Part shown: in pieces, positions 8,176 through 15,848 of the stretch
Layout of the letters: each line of letters starts with the position of its first letter
How positions within the stretch are numbered: the stretch's first letter is position 1
Assembly: GCA_021772055.1 (NCBI GenBank)
Contig: JAETNR010000005.1
Span: 62,001-126,000 of the forward strand
DNA from: Blautia sp.
Lineage (GTDB): Bacteria; Bacillota; Clostridia; Lachnospirales; Lachnospiraceae
Length of the DNA: 64,000 nucleotides
Direction: 5' to 3'
Notes under the pieces: generated by a model
What the model was told of the DNA's origin: nothing
The model's database searches: none
The model's input: the letters and a program-made list of their open reading frames with translations, nothing else
Program-made: the position numbers and the translations under genes

Positions 8176-9836
8176 ATTCAGATGTGATCTTAAAAGCAGA
8201 GGATTTATATTTTTCTTACGATGATGAGCAGAGCCATTCTCTGAAAGGTCTCTCTCTGGAAATCAGGCGAGGGCAGAAGGTTGCCTTTATGGGTGCCAAC
8301 GGCAGCGGAAAATCCACGTTTTTTTTCTGCTGTACCGGAATTTTAAAGCCGCAGTCAGGGAAATTATACTTTAATGGGGAAGAAGTCCGTTATGACAAGA
8401 AAAGCCTTTTAAAGCTTCGCAGCAAAGTAGGCATTGTGTTCCAGGATCCGGATAATCAATTGTTTTCTGCCAGTGTTTATCAGGAAATATCCTTTGGAAT
8501 CCTTAATCTGGGAGTGCCTGAAGAAGAGGCAAAAAAGGAGGTAGAAGCTGTGATCGATCATCTGGAGATCACACCGTTTCGCCACAAACCAACCCACGCA
8601 TTAAGCGGCGGCCAAAAAAAACAGGTGTCTATTGCAGATATTTTAGTCATGCATCCGGATGTGATCATTCTGGACGAACCGTCTGCCGCTCTGGATCCCA
8701 GGCATACCACCATGGTAAACCGGATCGTGGAACAGCTGACAGAACAGGGAATTACGGTGTGCATGGCCACTCATGATATTAATTACGCATATGAATGGGC
8801 AGACGAAGTGATGCTGTTTCATGAGGGAAAGGTCCTGATGCATGGAACGCCTGCCCAGGTATTCAGCAATCCCGGTGTTCTTTTGAAGACGAATCTGGAG
8901 CCGCCGGCAGTGCTGGAATTATTTGAAAGTCTCTGCAGGAAGGGAATTCTGAAAGCATCCCTTCCCCTTCCAAGGAATCTGAAAACACTGGAAAGTTATA
9001 TTGCAGATATTAATTTAAACCCACATTATGGAGGAAGAACAATCGTGTCAGAAAGAACAAAAAAGGCAATTTTGGCGGTAAGTTTCGGAACCAGCCATGC
9101 AGAAACCCGCAAGGTAACCATTGATGCTATCGAACAGGATATGCAGGCTGCATTTCCCGATTATCCCCTTTACCGTGCATGGACCAGTAAGATGATTATC
9201 AAGAAGGTAAATAAGCGGGATCAGGTTCATATATTTACGGTAAAAGAGGCCATGGAGCAAATGCTTAAGGACGGCATTACCGATGTTCTGGTACAGCCTA
9301 CTCATGTAATCAATGGGATTGAAAATGATCTGATGAAGGAAGATGCCCTTGCTTTTCGGGATGCCTTTCATTCTATTTCCTTTGGGGATCCTCTTCTTAC
9401 CAGCGAAGAGGACAGCCTGGCAGTGATTCAGGCAATCGCAAATGAATTTCAGGATTTAAAGAAAGAGGAAGTTCTGGTTCTTATGGGACATGGGACGACC
9501 CATTTTTCCAACGCGATCTATGCTGCACTGGATTATACTTTTAAGGATAAAGGGTATGCAAATATTTTTCTGGGAACTGTGGAAGCCTATCCATCCATGG
9601 AGTCCCTCATGAAAATGGTGAATGCCTACCATCCTTCCAGGGTGATCCTGGCTCCCTTTATGATCGTAGCCGGAGACCATGCCAAAAATGATATGGCTGG
9701 CGATGATCCTGAATCCTGGTACAGTCAGTTTAAAGCCCGGGGATATGAGGTAGAGCCTGTGCTGAAAGGATTGGGAGAATATCCGGGTATCCGGAAGCTT
9801 TTGGTAGAGCATCTGGCAAAACTGGATACATACTGA
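8172..9836 (+). CDS. cbiO: CbiO-CbiK fusion: cobalt transporter ATPase joined to a cobaltochelatase
   Basis: 554 residues in one uninterrupted frame. Residues 1 to about 275 are CbiO: Walker A GANGSGKST, Q-loop FQDPDNQLFSA, signature LSGGQKKQ, Walker B VIILDEP and an H-loop ATHDINYA. After a short linker, residues 292-554 are a full-length CbiK (usual length about 260): AVSFGTSHAETR at its start, a GHGTTH motif and a GDHAKNDMAGDD motif holding the two metal-site histidines. CbiK makes cobalt-precorrin by inserting Co(II) into sirohydrochlorin. Fusing it to the importer ATPase would hand incoming cobalt straight to the chelatase (inference). The start at 8172 is supported by GGAGGAG and the ATGA overlap. 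A GTG at 9045 with GGAGG at 9030-9034 could also release free CbiK. Confidence 0.93.
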   Translation: MNSDVILKAEDLYFSYDDEQSHSLKGLSLEIRRGQKVAFMGANGSGKSTFFFCCTGILKPQSGKLYFNGEEVRYDKKSLLKLRSKVGIVFQDPDNQLFSASVYQEISFGILNLGVPEEEAKKEVEAVIDHLEITPFRHKPTHALSGGQKKQVSIADILVMHPDVIILDEPSAALDPRHTTMVNRIVEQLTEQGITVCMATHDINYAYEWADEVMLFHEGKVLMHGTPAQVFSNPGVLLKTNLEPPAVLELFESLCRKGILKASLPLPRNLKTLESYIADINLNPHYGGRTIVSERTKKAILAVSFGTSHAETRKVTIDAIEQDMQAAFPDYPLYRAWTSKMIIKKVNKRDQVHIFTVKEAMEQMLKDGITDVLVQPTHVINGIENDLMKEDALAFRDAFHSISFGDPLLTSEEDSLAVIQAIANEFQDLKKEEVLVLMGHGTTHFSNAIYAALDYTFKDKGYANIFLGTVEAYPSMESLMKMVNAYHPSRVILAPFMIVAGDHAKNDMAGDDPESWYSQFKARGYEVEPVLKGLGEYPGIRKLLVEHLAKLDTY

Positions 9837-9847
9837 TCCGGCTTCTT

Positions 9848-10156
9848 CTATTCACAGACGTGCTCCACTCCCTGCTGCATGATGGTGGATACATGATCGT
9901 CTGCCAGTGAATAGAAAATGGTTTTGCCGTCCCGGCGGAATTTGACAAGAGCAGATTGTTTTAAAATCCGCAGCTGATGGGAGATGGCGCTCTGGGTCAT
10001 GGACAGTTTATCTGCAATGTCCTGTACGCACAGTTCCTGTTCTGTCAGGGCATAGAGAATACGGATTCTGGTAGGATCGCCGAAGACCTTGAAGAGTTCG
10101 GCGGTGCGATAGAGAACCTGTTCATCTACGGAACAAGTAAGGGGATGGAGATTCAT
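9848..10156 (-). CDS. ArsR/SmtB-family metal-sensing repressor
   Basis: 102 residues, a compact winged helix (VFGDPTRIRILYAL, then the recognition helix in TQSAISHQLRILK). The C-terminus carries DDHVSTIMQQGVEHVCE, an exact D-x-H-x10-H-x2-E, the alpha-5 Zn/Co site of SmtB and CzrA. The ATG at 10156 is chosen because GGAGG sits nine bases upstream; the ATG at 10162 would be too close. It is convergent with the cbiO-cbiK gene. A Zn(II) or Co(II) sensor is likely; targets may include itself or the cobalt genes (inference). Confidence 0.88.
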   Translation of the reverse strand: MNLHPLTCSVDEQVLYRTAELFKVFGDPTRIRILYALTEQELCVQDIADKLSMTQSAISHQLRILKQSALVKFRRDGKTIFYSLADDHVSTIMQQGVEHVCE

Positions 10157-10191
10157 TTCCATAATCCTCCTTTCTGCTGAAAGTTTTTCAG

Positions 10192-10216
10192 GCAGGCGTA
10201 TCGCCTGCCTTTTTTG
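10192..10216 (+). terminator. GC-rich palindrome with rightward T-run
   Basis: GGCAGGCG-TAT-CGCCTGCC followed by six T residues reads as an intrinsic terminator for rightward transcripts from the cbi operon, which would run antisense through arsR. It also lies between the arsR promoter and ribosome site, so it could instead shape the arsR leader or act as an operator. Confidence 0.5.
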
Positions 10217-10238
10217 CTGCGTGCTGAAGCTTTCTTCT

Positions 10239-10267
10239 ATTCTAGCCGAAAAAAGAAGTTTGGTCAA
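10239..10267 (-). promoter_or_regulatory. Promoter of the arsR gene
   Basis: On the minus strand TTGACC (10267-10262) and TAGAAT (10244-10239) are separated by exactly 17 bases. It lies between the MATE gene and arsR and would drive arsR alone. Confidence 0.7.
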
Positions 10268-10270
10268 TTC

Positions 10271-11602
10271 CTAATTCGCATGCTTCCACGGGCCGTTCCT
10301 GTAAAAGTGAATCGACAGCACTGTGGCAATTGTCCATCCGATAGGCCATGCACACCAGATTCCTGTTGCGCCAAGGATGGTTTTGGAAAGAATCCAGGCA
10401 AGAACAGTACGGAGAATCAGGTCCGTGAAGGTTCCGATCATAAATTTATCCATAATACCTGCACCCCGCAGAATTCCGTCAGCCACCAGTTTGGCAGATA
10501 CAACGAAATAGAAGGGAGACAGAATGCGCAGGAACAGGATTCCTGTGGAAATGGCGGCCTCGGAGGAGGCATCCATAAACAGGTACAGCACATACCGCCC
10601 GGCAAAGAAATAGAGGAGGAACAGAGGCAGGCTTAAAAGCCACACCAGCCTGATTCCGGCCCGGAAGCCTTCTTTTACCCGCCCGGGCTTGCTGGCACCG
10701 ATGTTCTGCGCAGTATAGTTGGAAATCCCGTTTCCCAGAGTGGTGAAGGAAGTAATGACAAGATTATTCAGCTTTACGGCTGCGGAGTAGCCTGCAATGA
10801 CGCTGGCCCCGAAACTGTTGATCACGCTCTGGATGATAATATTGCCCACGGAAACAAAGCTTTGCTGAAGGATGCTGGGCACTGCAATCGCTGTGATCTT
10901 TTTGAAGAGCGTCCAGGAAAACAGCGGAATATGGGAGCTGGTTTCGATGGATTTTAATCTTTTCAGGACCACTGCAATGGCAAGGAAACAACTGATTCCC
11001 TGGCAGAGGAAGGTAGCCCATGCAACGCCTGCCACTCCCATATGGAAGACGGTTACGAATAAGATATCTACGGCAATGTTGGCGGTGGAGGACATGGCGA
11101 GGAAAAGAAAAGGGGTGCGTGAATCTCCGAGAGCTGAAAAAACGCCATTGGCTATGTTGTAAAAAAATATAAAAGGAAGTCCCCACAGGTAAATATCCAG
11201 ATACAGCCTGGAATCGCTGAGAATCTCTTCCGGGGTATGAATGAGCTTAAGCAATCCGTCACAGCCGATCATACCTGCAAGCATCAGAACGGCACAAAGG
11301 ACTGCGCTGGAGATCAATGCCGTATAAACGGCGGTTTTCATCCCCCGATAATCCTTTGCCCCGAATAGCTGGGAGACAATGACAGAACAGCCGATATTAC
11401 ATCCAAAGGCAAAGGCGATGAAAATGAGGGTGATTTCATAGCTGTTGCCAACTGCCGCAAGGGCATTTTCCCCGATAAATTTCCCTGCGATAAGGCTGTC
11501 TGCAATATTATAGAGCTGCTGAAAAATAATGCTTCCAAAGAGGGGGAGGCAGAATTTCCATAAAACTTTTTCAGGACTGCCTACTGTAAGATCCTGGTTC
11601 AT
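10271..11602 (-). CDS. MATE-family multidrug/cation exporter
   Basis: 443 residues with twelve predicted membrane helices. Family signatures include LPLFGSIIFQQLYNIADSLIAGKFIGENALAAVGNS near the N-terminus and the matching half after residue 230 (AVPSILQQSFVSVGNIIIQSVINSFG). MATE proteins expel cationic compounds using a Na+ or H+ gradient. The start follows GGAG. A LysR gene is transcribed divergently from the other side of a 148-base intergenic region and is the obvious candidate regulator. Confidence 0.9.
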   Translation of the reverse strand: MNQDLTVGSPEKVLWKFCLPLFGSIIFQQLYNIADSLIAGKFIGENALAAVGNSYEITLIFIAFAFGCNIGCSVIVSQLFGAKDYRGMKTAVYTALISSAVLCAVLMLAGMIGCDGLLKLIHTPEEILSDSRLYLDIYLWGLPFIFFYNIANGVFSALGDSRTPFLFLAMSSTANIAVDILFVTVFHMGVAGVAWATFLCQGISCFLAIAVVLKRLKSIETSSHIPLFSWTLFKKITAIAVPSILQQSFVSVGNIIIQSVINSFGASVIAGYSAAVKLNNLVITSFTTLGNGISNYTAQNIGASKPGRVKEGFRAGIRLVWLLSLPLFLLYFFAGRYVLYLFMDASSEAAISTGILFLRILSPFYFVVSAKLVADGILRGAGIMDKFMIGTFTDLILRTVLAWILSKTILGATGIWCAWPIGWTIATVLSIHFYRNGPWKHAN

Positions 11603-11750
11603 AATGATAGATTCTCCTTTTTTTTGAAATACCGGCCTTGTTTTCCCGGCCCGTAGGTATTATACTTGGAAGCAGACGATAAGTAAAGAGTATATTTCAT
11701 ATGATAACCATATGAAAATGATATGATATTTCCGGAAGATAAAGGGGAAA
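11603..11750. promoter_or_regulatory. Divergent control region between MATE and LysR genes
   Basis: AT-rich region with repeated CATATGA-type words (TTTCATATGATAACCATATGAAAATGATATGAT at about 11695-11727 in pieces), forming overlapping dyads. LysR proteins often bind dyads of this kind between their own gene and the divergent target. No specific promoter boxes stand out. Confidence 0.4.
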
Positions 11751-12659
11751 ATGATGGCAGTGAATTATGATTATTACCGTATTTTTTATTTTGTGGCAAA
11801 ATACCACAGCTTTACCAAAGCAGCAAATATTTTGATGAACAGCCAGCCGAATATTACCAGAGCAATGAATAATCTGGAACAGGAGCTTGGCTGCACGCTT
11901 TTTCTGCGCTCCCATAAAGGAGTAGCCCTGACGCCGGAGGGGGAAAAGCTTTTTGCACGTGTACAGATTGCCCAGGAACAGCTTCAGGCTGCGGAGGCGG
12001 AGCTTGCCAGTGATAAGAATCTGGACAAGGGGACAGTTTCTCTGGGCGTCAGCGAGACTGCGCTTCACGGCCTCCTGCTTCCGGTATTGCGAGAGTTTCA
12101 TCTGACCTATCCGGGGGTACATATCCGCCTGACCAACTGCTCTGCACCCCAGGCAATCGCGGGGGTAAAAAGCGGCCAGGTGGAATTTGCAGTAGTGACG
12201 ATGCCGGAAGAGGTGGACAGAACCCTGCGCAAGCTCCCCCTGGTGGAAGTGCAGGATATTCTGGTAGCAGGAATGCATTTTCTGGAACTGAAAGGAAAGG
12301 CCATCAGCTTAAAGGAGGCAGCAGAGTTTCCGCTGATCTGTCTTGGACAGGATACCAAGACCTATGAATTTTATAATCAGCTATTTGCAGAACAGGGCCT
12401 GGTCCTGCAGCCGGATATTGAAGCTGCATCCACGGAACAGATTATTCCGCTGGTGAGAAATGATCTTGGTCTGGCTTTCCTGCCCGGACATTTGGCACAA
12501 GAGCCTTTGGAAAAAGGGGAGATTTTTGAGGTGAAGCTTTCCGATAAGATTCCGGCAAGGCACATCTGTATGGTCTGGGATCCCAAACGTCCAACCAGCA
12601 TTGCTGCAGGAAAACTGGAAAAAATGATCCGGGAGGCTGTAGATGGCGGCTCCCGGTGA
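11751..12659 (+). CDS. LysR-family transcriptional regulator
   Basis: 302 residues. The N-terminal winged helix shows YYRIFYFVAKYHSFTKAA and the typical MNSQPNITRAMNNLEQELGCTLFLRSHKGVALTPEGE block. The effector-binding domain follows from about residue 90. The start may be the ATG at 11751 or the adjacent one at 11754, behind AAAGGGGAAA. It is divergent from a MATE exporter that it likely controls; the ligand is unknown. Confidence 0.88.
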   Translation: MMAVNYDYYRIFYFVAKYHSFTKAANILMNSQPNITRAMNNLEQELGCTLFLRSHKGVALTPEGEKLFARVQIAQEQLQAAEAELASDKNLDKGTVSLGVSETALHGLLLPVLREFHLTYPGVHIRLTNCSAPQAIAGVKSGQVEFAVVTMPEEVDRTLRKLPLVEVQDILVAGMHFLELKGKAISLKEAAEFPLICLGQDTKTYEFYNQLFAEQGLVLQPDIEAASTEQIIPLVRNDLGLAFLPGHLAQEPLEKGEIFEVKLSDKIPARHICMVWDPKRPTSIAAGKLEKMIREAVDGGSR

Positions 12660-12668
12660 GAAGGCAGG

Positions 12669-12998
12669 TTATTTTGTCTCCGATGTCCTGGAGGGAGAAA
12701 GCTGGTTCTTGGGAAGTGTACCGCAGAGCCTCATGATTTCTACAAGCTCCTGATACTTGTCTGTGATGTAGCCGTAATTCTCCTTTATATGGGGAAGCCG
12801 GCAGTTGGTGCAGTCCTTGATGCCTTTTTCTGTAATACGGAAATTTCCTCCGCATTTTGTGCCGAGGGCGTAAAGAGGGCAGTAGCAGAACAGACAATTG
12901 AAATTGTCCGGATCAGCGCCCTGGTGGCAGGGGAAATATTCGCATTTTTTATGGCTGAAAAAGGAATACTCTTTGTTTTTCCAGGAGTCTTTTTCCAT
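12669..12998 (-). CDS. Small cysteine-rich (probable metal-binding) protein
   Basis: 109 residues with ten cysteines, mostly in residues 19-66: CEYFPC, FNCLFCYCPLY, TKCGG and DCTNC. The spacing resembles the Cys-rich small domain family, a presumed zinc or metal site of unknown job that I associate with cobalamin-related genes. The start has an excellent GGAGG site. A cobalamin riboswitch lies upstream on the same strand, although two terminators stand between it and this gene. That context supports a role in corrinoid or cobalt handling, but the function is not known. Confidence 0.7.
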   Translation of the reverse strand: MEKDSWKNKEYSFFSHKKCEYFPCHQGADPDNFNCLFCYCPLYALGTKCGGNFRITEKGIKDCTNCRLPHIKENYGYITDKYQELVEIMRLCGTLPKNQLSPSRTSETK

Positions 12999-13028
12999 AT
13001 TTGTTTTCCTCCGGTGAGATTATGATAT

Positions 13029-13052
13029 AAAAAAACGGCGTATAAACGCCGG
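13029..13052 (-). terminator. Intrinsic terminator just upstream of the Cys-rich gene
   Basis: On the minus strand CGGCGT-TTAT-ACGCCG is followed by seven T residues and ends about 30 bases before the Cys-rich coding start. It may be a second attenuator in that gene's leader. Confidence 0.65.
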
Positions 13053-13223
13053 TCAGATTCTTCATGAGGGACGATGCTGCTCCGGGGTAGACAATGCTTC
13101 ATTCAAATATGCGGAGGGAATGAATGCATCCGAAGCAGTACCGCCTGCCATTTAATCATGCCTTGGGAACAAGGCAGCCACTGTAAAACAGTGGGGTATA
13201 ATTCATACGAACAGGCGAATTCC
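13053..13223 (-). other. Leader segment between two terminators, with two tandem hairpins
   Basis: On the minus strand CCACTG-TTTTA-CAGTGG is followed at once by GCCTTG-TTC-CCAAGGC (about 13195-13160). A 29-codon open frame with no clear ribosome site follows. I recognise no known RNA class. It could be a further regulatory element or the remains of a lost gene. Confidence 0.35.
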
Positions 13224-13256
13224 ATAAAAAAATGCCTGCTTCACAAGAAAGCAGAC
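13224..13256 (-). terminator. Terminator of the third riboswitch
   Basis: On the minus strand CTGCTT-loop-AAGCAG, extended by flanking pairs, is followed by CATTTTTTT. It lies about 70 bases after the aptamer and is probably its expression platform. Confidence 0.75.
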
Positions 13257-13327
13257 AACGCCTGGTGATTGCGGATATCACAGGTTGGTTGTTACACTTT
13301 ACACGGAAGTTGAACCTCGCCATACAA

Positions 13328-13500
13328 AGCAGGTTTCCTGACTTCAAGATCATCACGCCTTCTCTCCTTCTCATACATGCAGTACAATGGACTCTTGAGA
13401 ATTTGCTCCCCTGTTACAGTGACCGGATCGTTCAGGATTCTCACCTGATTCCCTTTTCTGTCCGCCACGCGGATGGCGAACAGCACTTCATATGTTCTAT
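13328..13500 (-). promoter_or_regulatory. Cobalamin riboswitch (third copy)
   Basis: Read on the minus strand: GGGAATCAGGTGAGAATCCTG, then GTCACTGTAACAGGGGAG and finally GTCAGGAAACCTGC, all hallmark pieces of the cobalamin aptamer. A promoter lies just upstream and a terminator just downstream. The first intact gene after it is the Cys-rich protein. Confidence 0.9.
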
Positions 13501-13519
13501 ATGGAATTATACTGGCTTT

Positions 13520-13548
13520 ATACTACCACCGTACAGTGTTCCTGTCAA
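13520..13548 (-). promoter_or_regulatory. Promoter of the third riboswitch transcript
   Basis: On the minus strand TTGACA (13548-13543) and TAGTAT (13525-13520) are 17 bases apart and lie directly upstream of the aptamer. Confidence 0.75.
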
Positions 13549-13583
13549 CAGAAAAAATGAGAAAAATGTAATTACTTAATGTC

Positions 13584-14966
13584 TTAATGGCTTTCCGGAA
13601 GCTGGCTGATCTTTTTGAATTCCCGGATTACCAGCAGTAGGGCGAGAATTCCGGCTGCGGCATCAGCGATGGGGCCGGCGTACATTACGCCGTCGATTCC
13701 CATAAAGATCGGGAAGATGATTACCAGAGGAACCAGGAAGATGATCTGCCTTGTCATGGAAAGGAAGATACCTTTTGAAGCTTTCCCAATGGAGGTGAAG
13801 AAATTGGAGGTTACCGGCTGCAGTCCGTTGAAGAAGGTGCAGAACAGAAAAATCCGGAAAAACTTCACTGCAAATTGATAATAAAGTTGGTCACCGTTTC
13901 CGAAGAGACTGATGATCTGTCTTGGGAAAATCTGAAAGCACAGGACTCCCGCAATTGCAACAACGCTGGCAGCTCCGGCTGCTTTCAGGTAAGCTTCTTT
14001 TACCCGGGAATATTTTTCTGCCCCATAATTGAAACTGATGATAGGCTGGGCACCCTGTGACAAGCCGATGACGATTGAAAGAAACAGCATATTGACCTTC
14101 ATCACGATTCCCACAACAGCCAGGGGAATGTCGCTTCCGTATTGGGAGAGACTGCCATAGTGGCGCAGCGTATTATTCAGAAGAATCTGCACTACAGTAA
14201 TGGCAAGCTGGTTTAAGCAGGCAGCAGAGCCAAGGGAGACGATGGCTTTCAGGCAGTCCGGCTTAGGCAGGAAATCCCTGAAACGAAATGCACCGCCCAG
14301 ATAGCGCGGCAGATAAACAAGCACCATACATGCCGAAAAAATCTGCCCGATCACTGTGGCCCATGCAGCACCCTGAATCCCAAAGCCGAATCCGAAGATA
14401 AATAAGGGATCCAGAATGGTATTGATGACTGCGCCGGAGAGCATGGCCATCATGGAATAAGTCGGTTTGCCGTCTGCACGGATCAGATGGTTGCCTCCTG
14501 TGGTGAGCATATAAAAGGGAAAACCGAGGGAGGTGATCCCGATATACGAAAGGGAATAGGAAAGAGTCTGCTCTGTGGCTCCGCATGCCAGGACGATAGG
14601 TTTCAGGAAGAGGCGCACCACAATGCAAAAGGCAATTCCGAAGAGAACCAGGGAGCCAAAAGCCGTGCCGGCAATGTTTTTGGCCTTTTCCGTCTCACCG
14701 CGGCCGAGGGAAAGGTTGAAATTGGCCGCCCCCCCGATTCCCAGCAACAGGGCAATGGCAACCGTGATGGTAGTCATCGGAAAAGCCACATTGGTGGCTG
14801 CATTTCCCAGCATGCCCACACCCTGGCCGATGAAGATCTGATCTACGATGTTATAGAGAGCGCCTACCACCATACTGATAATGCTGGGAATGGCAAATTT
14901 CCGCAAAAGGCTGGTGATGGGAGCGGTACCCAGGGGATTTTCTGTAGTGTTTATATCTGGTTTCAT
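13584..14966 (-). CDS. MATE-family exporter (second copy)
   Basis: 460 residues, twelve membrane helices. The N-terminal half has IPSIISMVVGALYNIVDQIFIGQ, and the second half GLSQGAQPIISFNYGAEKYSRVKEAYLKA, a classic MATE segment. The start is the ATG at 14966, with AGGAGG ten bases upstream; a TTG just before it is less likely. It is only distantly similar to the exporter at 10271-11602 and is likely to have a different substrate. A drug, metabolite or vitamin-pathway role cannot be assigned. Confidence 0.9.
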   Translation of the reverse strand: MKPDINTTENPLGTAPITSLLRKFAIPSIISMVVGALYNIVDQIFIGQGVGMLGNAATNVAFPMTTITVAIALLLGIGGAANFNLSLGRGETEKAKNIAGTAFGSLVLFGIAFCIVVRLFLKPIVLACGATEQTLSYSLSYIGITSLGFPFYMLTTGGNHLIRADGKPTYSMMAMLSGAVINTILDPLFIFGFGFGIQGAAWATVIGQIFSACMVLVYLPRYLGGAFRFRDFLPKPDCLKAIVSLGSAACLNQLAITVVQILLNNTLRHYGSLSQYGSDIPLAVVGIVMKVNMLFLSIVIGLSQGAQPIISFNYGAEKYSRVKEAYLKAAGAASVVAIAGVLCFQIFPRQIISLFGNGDQLYYQFAVKFFRIFLFCTFFNGLQPVTSNFFTSIGKASKGIFLSMTRQIIFLVPLVIIFPIFMGIDGVMYAGPIADAAAGILALLLVIREFKKISQLPESH

Positions 14967-14989
14967 CAATCGTTCCTCCTAAAATCAGT

Positions 14990-15703
14990 TTATCTTGTCT
15001 GCAAAAATACTTTAAGTAAGGGAATCTGATTATTTAAGATCAGGCTTTCCGGAAACATGGCTTCATGAACAAATTCCGAGGCACAGGTAAAATCTCCGAT
15101 ATGTTCCGCCCCATGGCTGTCACTGGATAACAGAATGGGGACCTGGTATCTGACACAGCAGCGCAGGATTTCCCGGTTATTTGCCGTGGTATCACCACGA
15201 TAGCCGTAGGGAGCAAGAGACGCTTCGTTGATTTCAAAGATAACTCCGGCATCTTTGGCACAGGCAGCTAAAGCTTCATAATCCACAGGAAACCGGGGAT
15301 TGTCGCAGTGCCCGAGGATCTTTACATAAGGATTTTTCATGACATTTAAACAGGCCTGTGTATTTTCTTCCCGTGTGCCGGAATGGTAGTTCTGGGCGTG
15401 CATGCTGGCAATGGCATAGTCAAGCTTTGACAGAAGTTCTTCTTCCAGATCCACATGTCCATCCTTGTCAAGGATATTTAATTCGATTCCATATAATAGA
15501 TCCACTCCGAAGCGTTTCCTGGGGGAAAAAGTAAGGCTTCGGAAATAAGAGGGGGTTCCGGAAGCCAAAGTGGCAGGCCCGTGATCTGTAATGCCAAGGA
15601 GCTTTAAACCTTTGGCTGCTGCAATTTTTGCCATATGTGAGATGGTACAGGAGGTTCCGTGGCCGCTTGCAATAGAGTGGGTATGCATATCAGAAAGATA
15701 CAT
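14990..15703 (-). CDS. PHP-domain phosphoesterase (YcdX-like)
   Basis: 237 residues. The metal-binding PHP motifs are clear: DMHTHSIASGHGT at the N-terminus, GITDHGPA, the GIELNILDKDGHVD block, ASMHAQN, GHCDNPRF and SSDSHGAEHIGDF. The enzyme should be a zinc/manganese phosphoesterase; its substrate is unknown. The ATG at 15703 is preferred over 15721 because AAAGGAG lies eight bases before it. It sits just upstream of the MATE gene on the same strand. Confidence 0.85.
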   Translation of the reverse strand: MYLSDMHTHSIASGHGTSCTISHMAKIAAAKGLKLLGITDHGPATLASGTPSYFRSLTFSPRKRFGVDLLYGIELNILDKDGHVDLEEELLSKLDYAIASMHAQNYHSGTREENTQACLNVMKNPYVKILGHCDNPRFPVDYEALAACAKDAGVIFEINEASLAPYGYRGDTTANNREILRCCVRYQVPILLSSDSHGAEHIGDFTCASEFVHEAMFPESLILNNQIPLLKVFLQTR

Positions 15704-15848
15704 AGAGGCAGCTCCTTTCATAATATAATACGGGATTAGTATAACAGAAAAAAAATCACGTTGTCAATTATACAATCAGCACTTGAAAAATTCCGAAATC
15801 TGCGCTATAGTTGCCATGAATCAAGGAAATGAAAAGAGGGGAAAGATT

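Noticed and set aside
13156-13579. Open frames on both strands between the Cys-rich gene and the MATE gene
   Set aside because: They overlap a clear cobalamin riboswitch and its terminator, so they are non-coding.
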